Source of the DNA: Candidatus Hydrogenedentota bacterium
Lineage (GTDB): Bacteria; Hydrogenedentota; Hydrogenedentia; Hydrogenedentales; SLHB01
Assembly (NCBI GenBank): GCA_020849535.1
Contig: JADLGB010000089.1
Coordinates: 1-51,740 of the forward strand
DNA length: 51,740 bases
Direction: 5' to 3'
Position numbers and translations under genes: made by a program. Position 1 is the stretch's first letter. Every line of letters begins with the position of its first letter. The notes beneath the pieces were generated by a model, which was given only the letters and a program-made list of their open reading frames with translations, did not search any database and was not told the DNA's origin. Positions 50,617 through 51,740 of the stretch are shown here, piece by piece.

Positions 50617-51740
50617 TCAATCGCCAAGGACTGAGCGCACGTCACCGGCTCGCGTCGTGTTCTCCCGATTCCGCTCCAAAATGATGTTAAGTCTCTCAGC
50701 GCCCCTGTGTGCACCTTCTTCATGTCCTCTAACCTGAGTCGCTTTGTCTAGGGCATCGTTCAAGTATACGACGTATGCGTCGTCATATCCGGTGGCGTAT
50801 GCTTCTGCGGCCTGCCTGAAGCTGTCCTGCGCAAAGATCGCTACATCGACAGCTATGTCCGCATTCACAACTGATGCCGTCGCATACGCGAGGGCATCGT
50901 CCTGCGACCAGCCTTGTGCTCGCGCCACCTTATAAGCAAGAAGAGCGCCCGCGATTGGAACCATCTTTGCCACACTTGTCCCTGTCTTTCTGGCAAGCTT
51001 CGCTCCTAGCCTCTTTGCTTCATCGCCTTCGCTGATGACGCCGAAAAGGGCAACCAGATTGCTACCCCTTCTCGCTTCCAGAATGTCGGATGCCTGTAAG
51101 CCAAGGCGATTTGCGACCTCTTTTGCCCAATCGAGATCAATTCCCTGCTTGCCCGTCTTCAAATCCAATATTGCATCCACGTGGCCTCGCAGAGATTTGG
51201 AACCAGTCAGGAAATCCTGCGCGAACTCTCCCTTCTTTAGCACAATGAACATCACATCGGGAACGACCGAATTGGCGGGCCTACCCTTTACTATAGTCCC
51301 CGTCTGGTCTATCGCTTTCTCAGTTAGCAAGATGACATTGCCGAGCGCATCAATCTTTGTTCGAAGCTGACTATGGAGATAGGTTCCGCCAGTTTGAACG
51401 GTCTTCCCTTCAGGTATGGGCATATCCAGGACTTCATTCACAATCCCCTGCACCTTGACAATCGTGTCATAGTCCACATCTTTGGCGGCTTCTCCAAACG
51501 GATCGAGATTGCTCCACGGGTTGTTCCCCACATACGCATACGGATTCCCGAGGTTGCTCGCATCGCCCCAGAGGCCGATGGTGTCGATGCGGAGGAAACG
51601 GCCGAGGTAGGGATTGTAGTAGCGGGTGCGGTAGTCGTAGAGGCTGAGGACTTCGTCCCAGCGACGGCCGGTGAACATGAAGGGGTTGCCAAATTCGGAG
51701 ACGGGGGCGCCGTTCGGCGCGTTCTCGATCCAGGTGCCGG
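50617..51740 (-). CDS. RHS-repeat polymorphic toxin, C-terminal part (partial)
   Basis: The frame enters from the right edge and ends at 50617, so only the last 374 or so residues are seen. It starts with RHS core ('FGNPFMFTGRRWDEVLSLYDYRTRYYNPYLGRFLRIDTIG... NPYAYVGNNPWSNLDPFG'). Then comes a variable tip of about 295 residues. The tip holds 'VVPDVMFIV' and, about 30 residues on, 'AILDLKTGKQGI', a PD...DxK pattern of PD-(D/E)xK nucleases. It is followed by a more hydrophobic helical segment ('MVPIAGALLAYKVARAQG') and a charged end. A nuclease effector is the best reading. Secretion route and full length are not visible. Confidence 0.8.
   Translation of the reverse strand, partial: GTWIENAPNGAPVSEFGNPFMFTGRRWDEVLSLYDYRTRYYNPYLGRFLRIDTIGLWGDASNLGNPYAYVGNNPWSNLDPFGEAAKDVDYDTIVKVQGIVNEVLDMPIPEGKTVQTGGTYLHSQLRTKIDALGNVILLTEKAIDQTGTIVKGRPANSVVPDVMFIVLKKGEFAQDFLTGSKSLRGHVDAILDLKTGKQGIDLDWAKEVANRLGLQASDILEARRGSNLVALFGVISEGDEAKRLGAKLARKTGTSVAKMVPIAGALLAYKVARAQGWSQDDALAYATASVVNADIAVDVAIFAQDSFRQAAEAYATGYDDAYVVYLNDALDKATQVRGHEEGAHRGAERLNIILERNRENTTRAGDVRSVLGD
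51530..51740 (-). repeat. RHS-core direct repeat, proximal copy
   Basis: Counterpart of 49741-49951 inside the intact RHS gene. It runs to the window edge, so the true repeat may be longer. Confidence 0.85.

Noticed and set aside
1..51740. CRISPR array, transposase or phage genes.
   Set aside because: I found no regularly spaced repeats of CRISPR type, no transposase or integrase frame and no phage structural genes. The repeats present are short intergenic dyads or RHS core.

Overview
The window looks like chromosome of a GC-rich, Gram-negative-type, saccharolytic bacterium. It has many secreted glycoside hydrolases, an N-terminal lipobox, Tat-type leaders on an oxidoreductase and a sulfatase, SSS-family sodium:solute symporters instead of SusC/SusD pairs, DUF6259 and neutral-ceramidase-like proteins, and families of hairpin-rich intergenic repeats. 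This mix is typical of Hydrogenedentota, Planctomycetota, Lentisphaerota and related groups. A Hydrogenedentota-like origin is my best guess, but no marker gene here proves it.

Layout. 1-1430 (minus): the start of pgsA, a single-domain response regulator and a PilZ protein. 1711-9673 (plus): a five-gene run with a very large secreted GH42-like protein, then three envelope-polysaccharide genes (WbqC-like, DegT/DnrJ/EryC1 aminotransferase, WecA/MraY-type sugar-phosphate transferase) and a beta-helix lipoprotein. 9674-10582 holds only repeats. 10583-13378 (minus) is a GH38 protein lacking the usual nucleophile Asp. It is divergent from a GntR/FadR-type regulator that leads a catabolic locus (13771-23387): SSS symporter, a DUF6259 gene with an in-frame TGA, a GH106-like protein and a heparinase II/III-like lyase. 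A DUF4932-like protein (minus) overlaps its end.

25391-29191 is the most unusual part. Three minus-strand genes (RES-domain protein, DUF4062 protein, helical-repeat protein with a deoxyribosyltransferase/TIR-like C-terminus) are each followed by a hairpin-forming site with integron attC features, and two stop codons lie inside the site cores. I read this as a short integron-type cassette array without a visible integrase (a CALIN) carrying defence-like, nucleotide- or NAD-targeting genes. It lies between an intact DUF4932 gene and a truncated copy of that gene's 5' end.

30569-37609: a class III aminotransferase with an SSS symporter, a YgiQ-type radical SAM protein, and (minus) a small FmdB-type zinc ribbon followed by a secreted TIM-barrel hydrolase. 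37783-47299 (plus) is a second catabolic run: NPCBM-GH27 alpha-galactosidase, Gfo/Idh/MocA oxidoreductase, sulfatase, sugar-phosphate isomerase-like TIM barrel, ceramidase-like hydrolase and an alpha/alpha-barrel protein. It would suit breakdown of sulfated glycans or glycolipids. 47468-49550 holds a tandem-ACT protein, two tRNA-Val genes and a zinc-less MDR dehydrogenase. 49741-51740 (minus) is an RHS toxin locus: the C-terminal part of an RHS gene with a PD-(D/E)xK-like tip, a probable immunity gene and an orphan RHS-core fragment.

All assignments come from reading the sequence. No database search was run.
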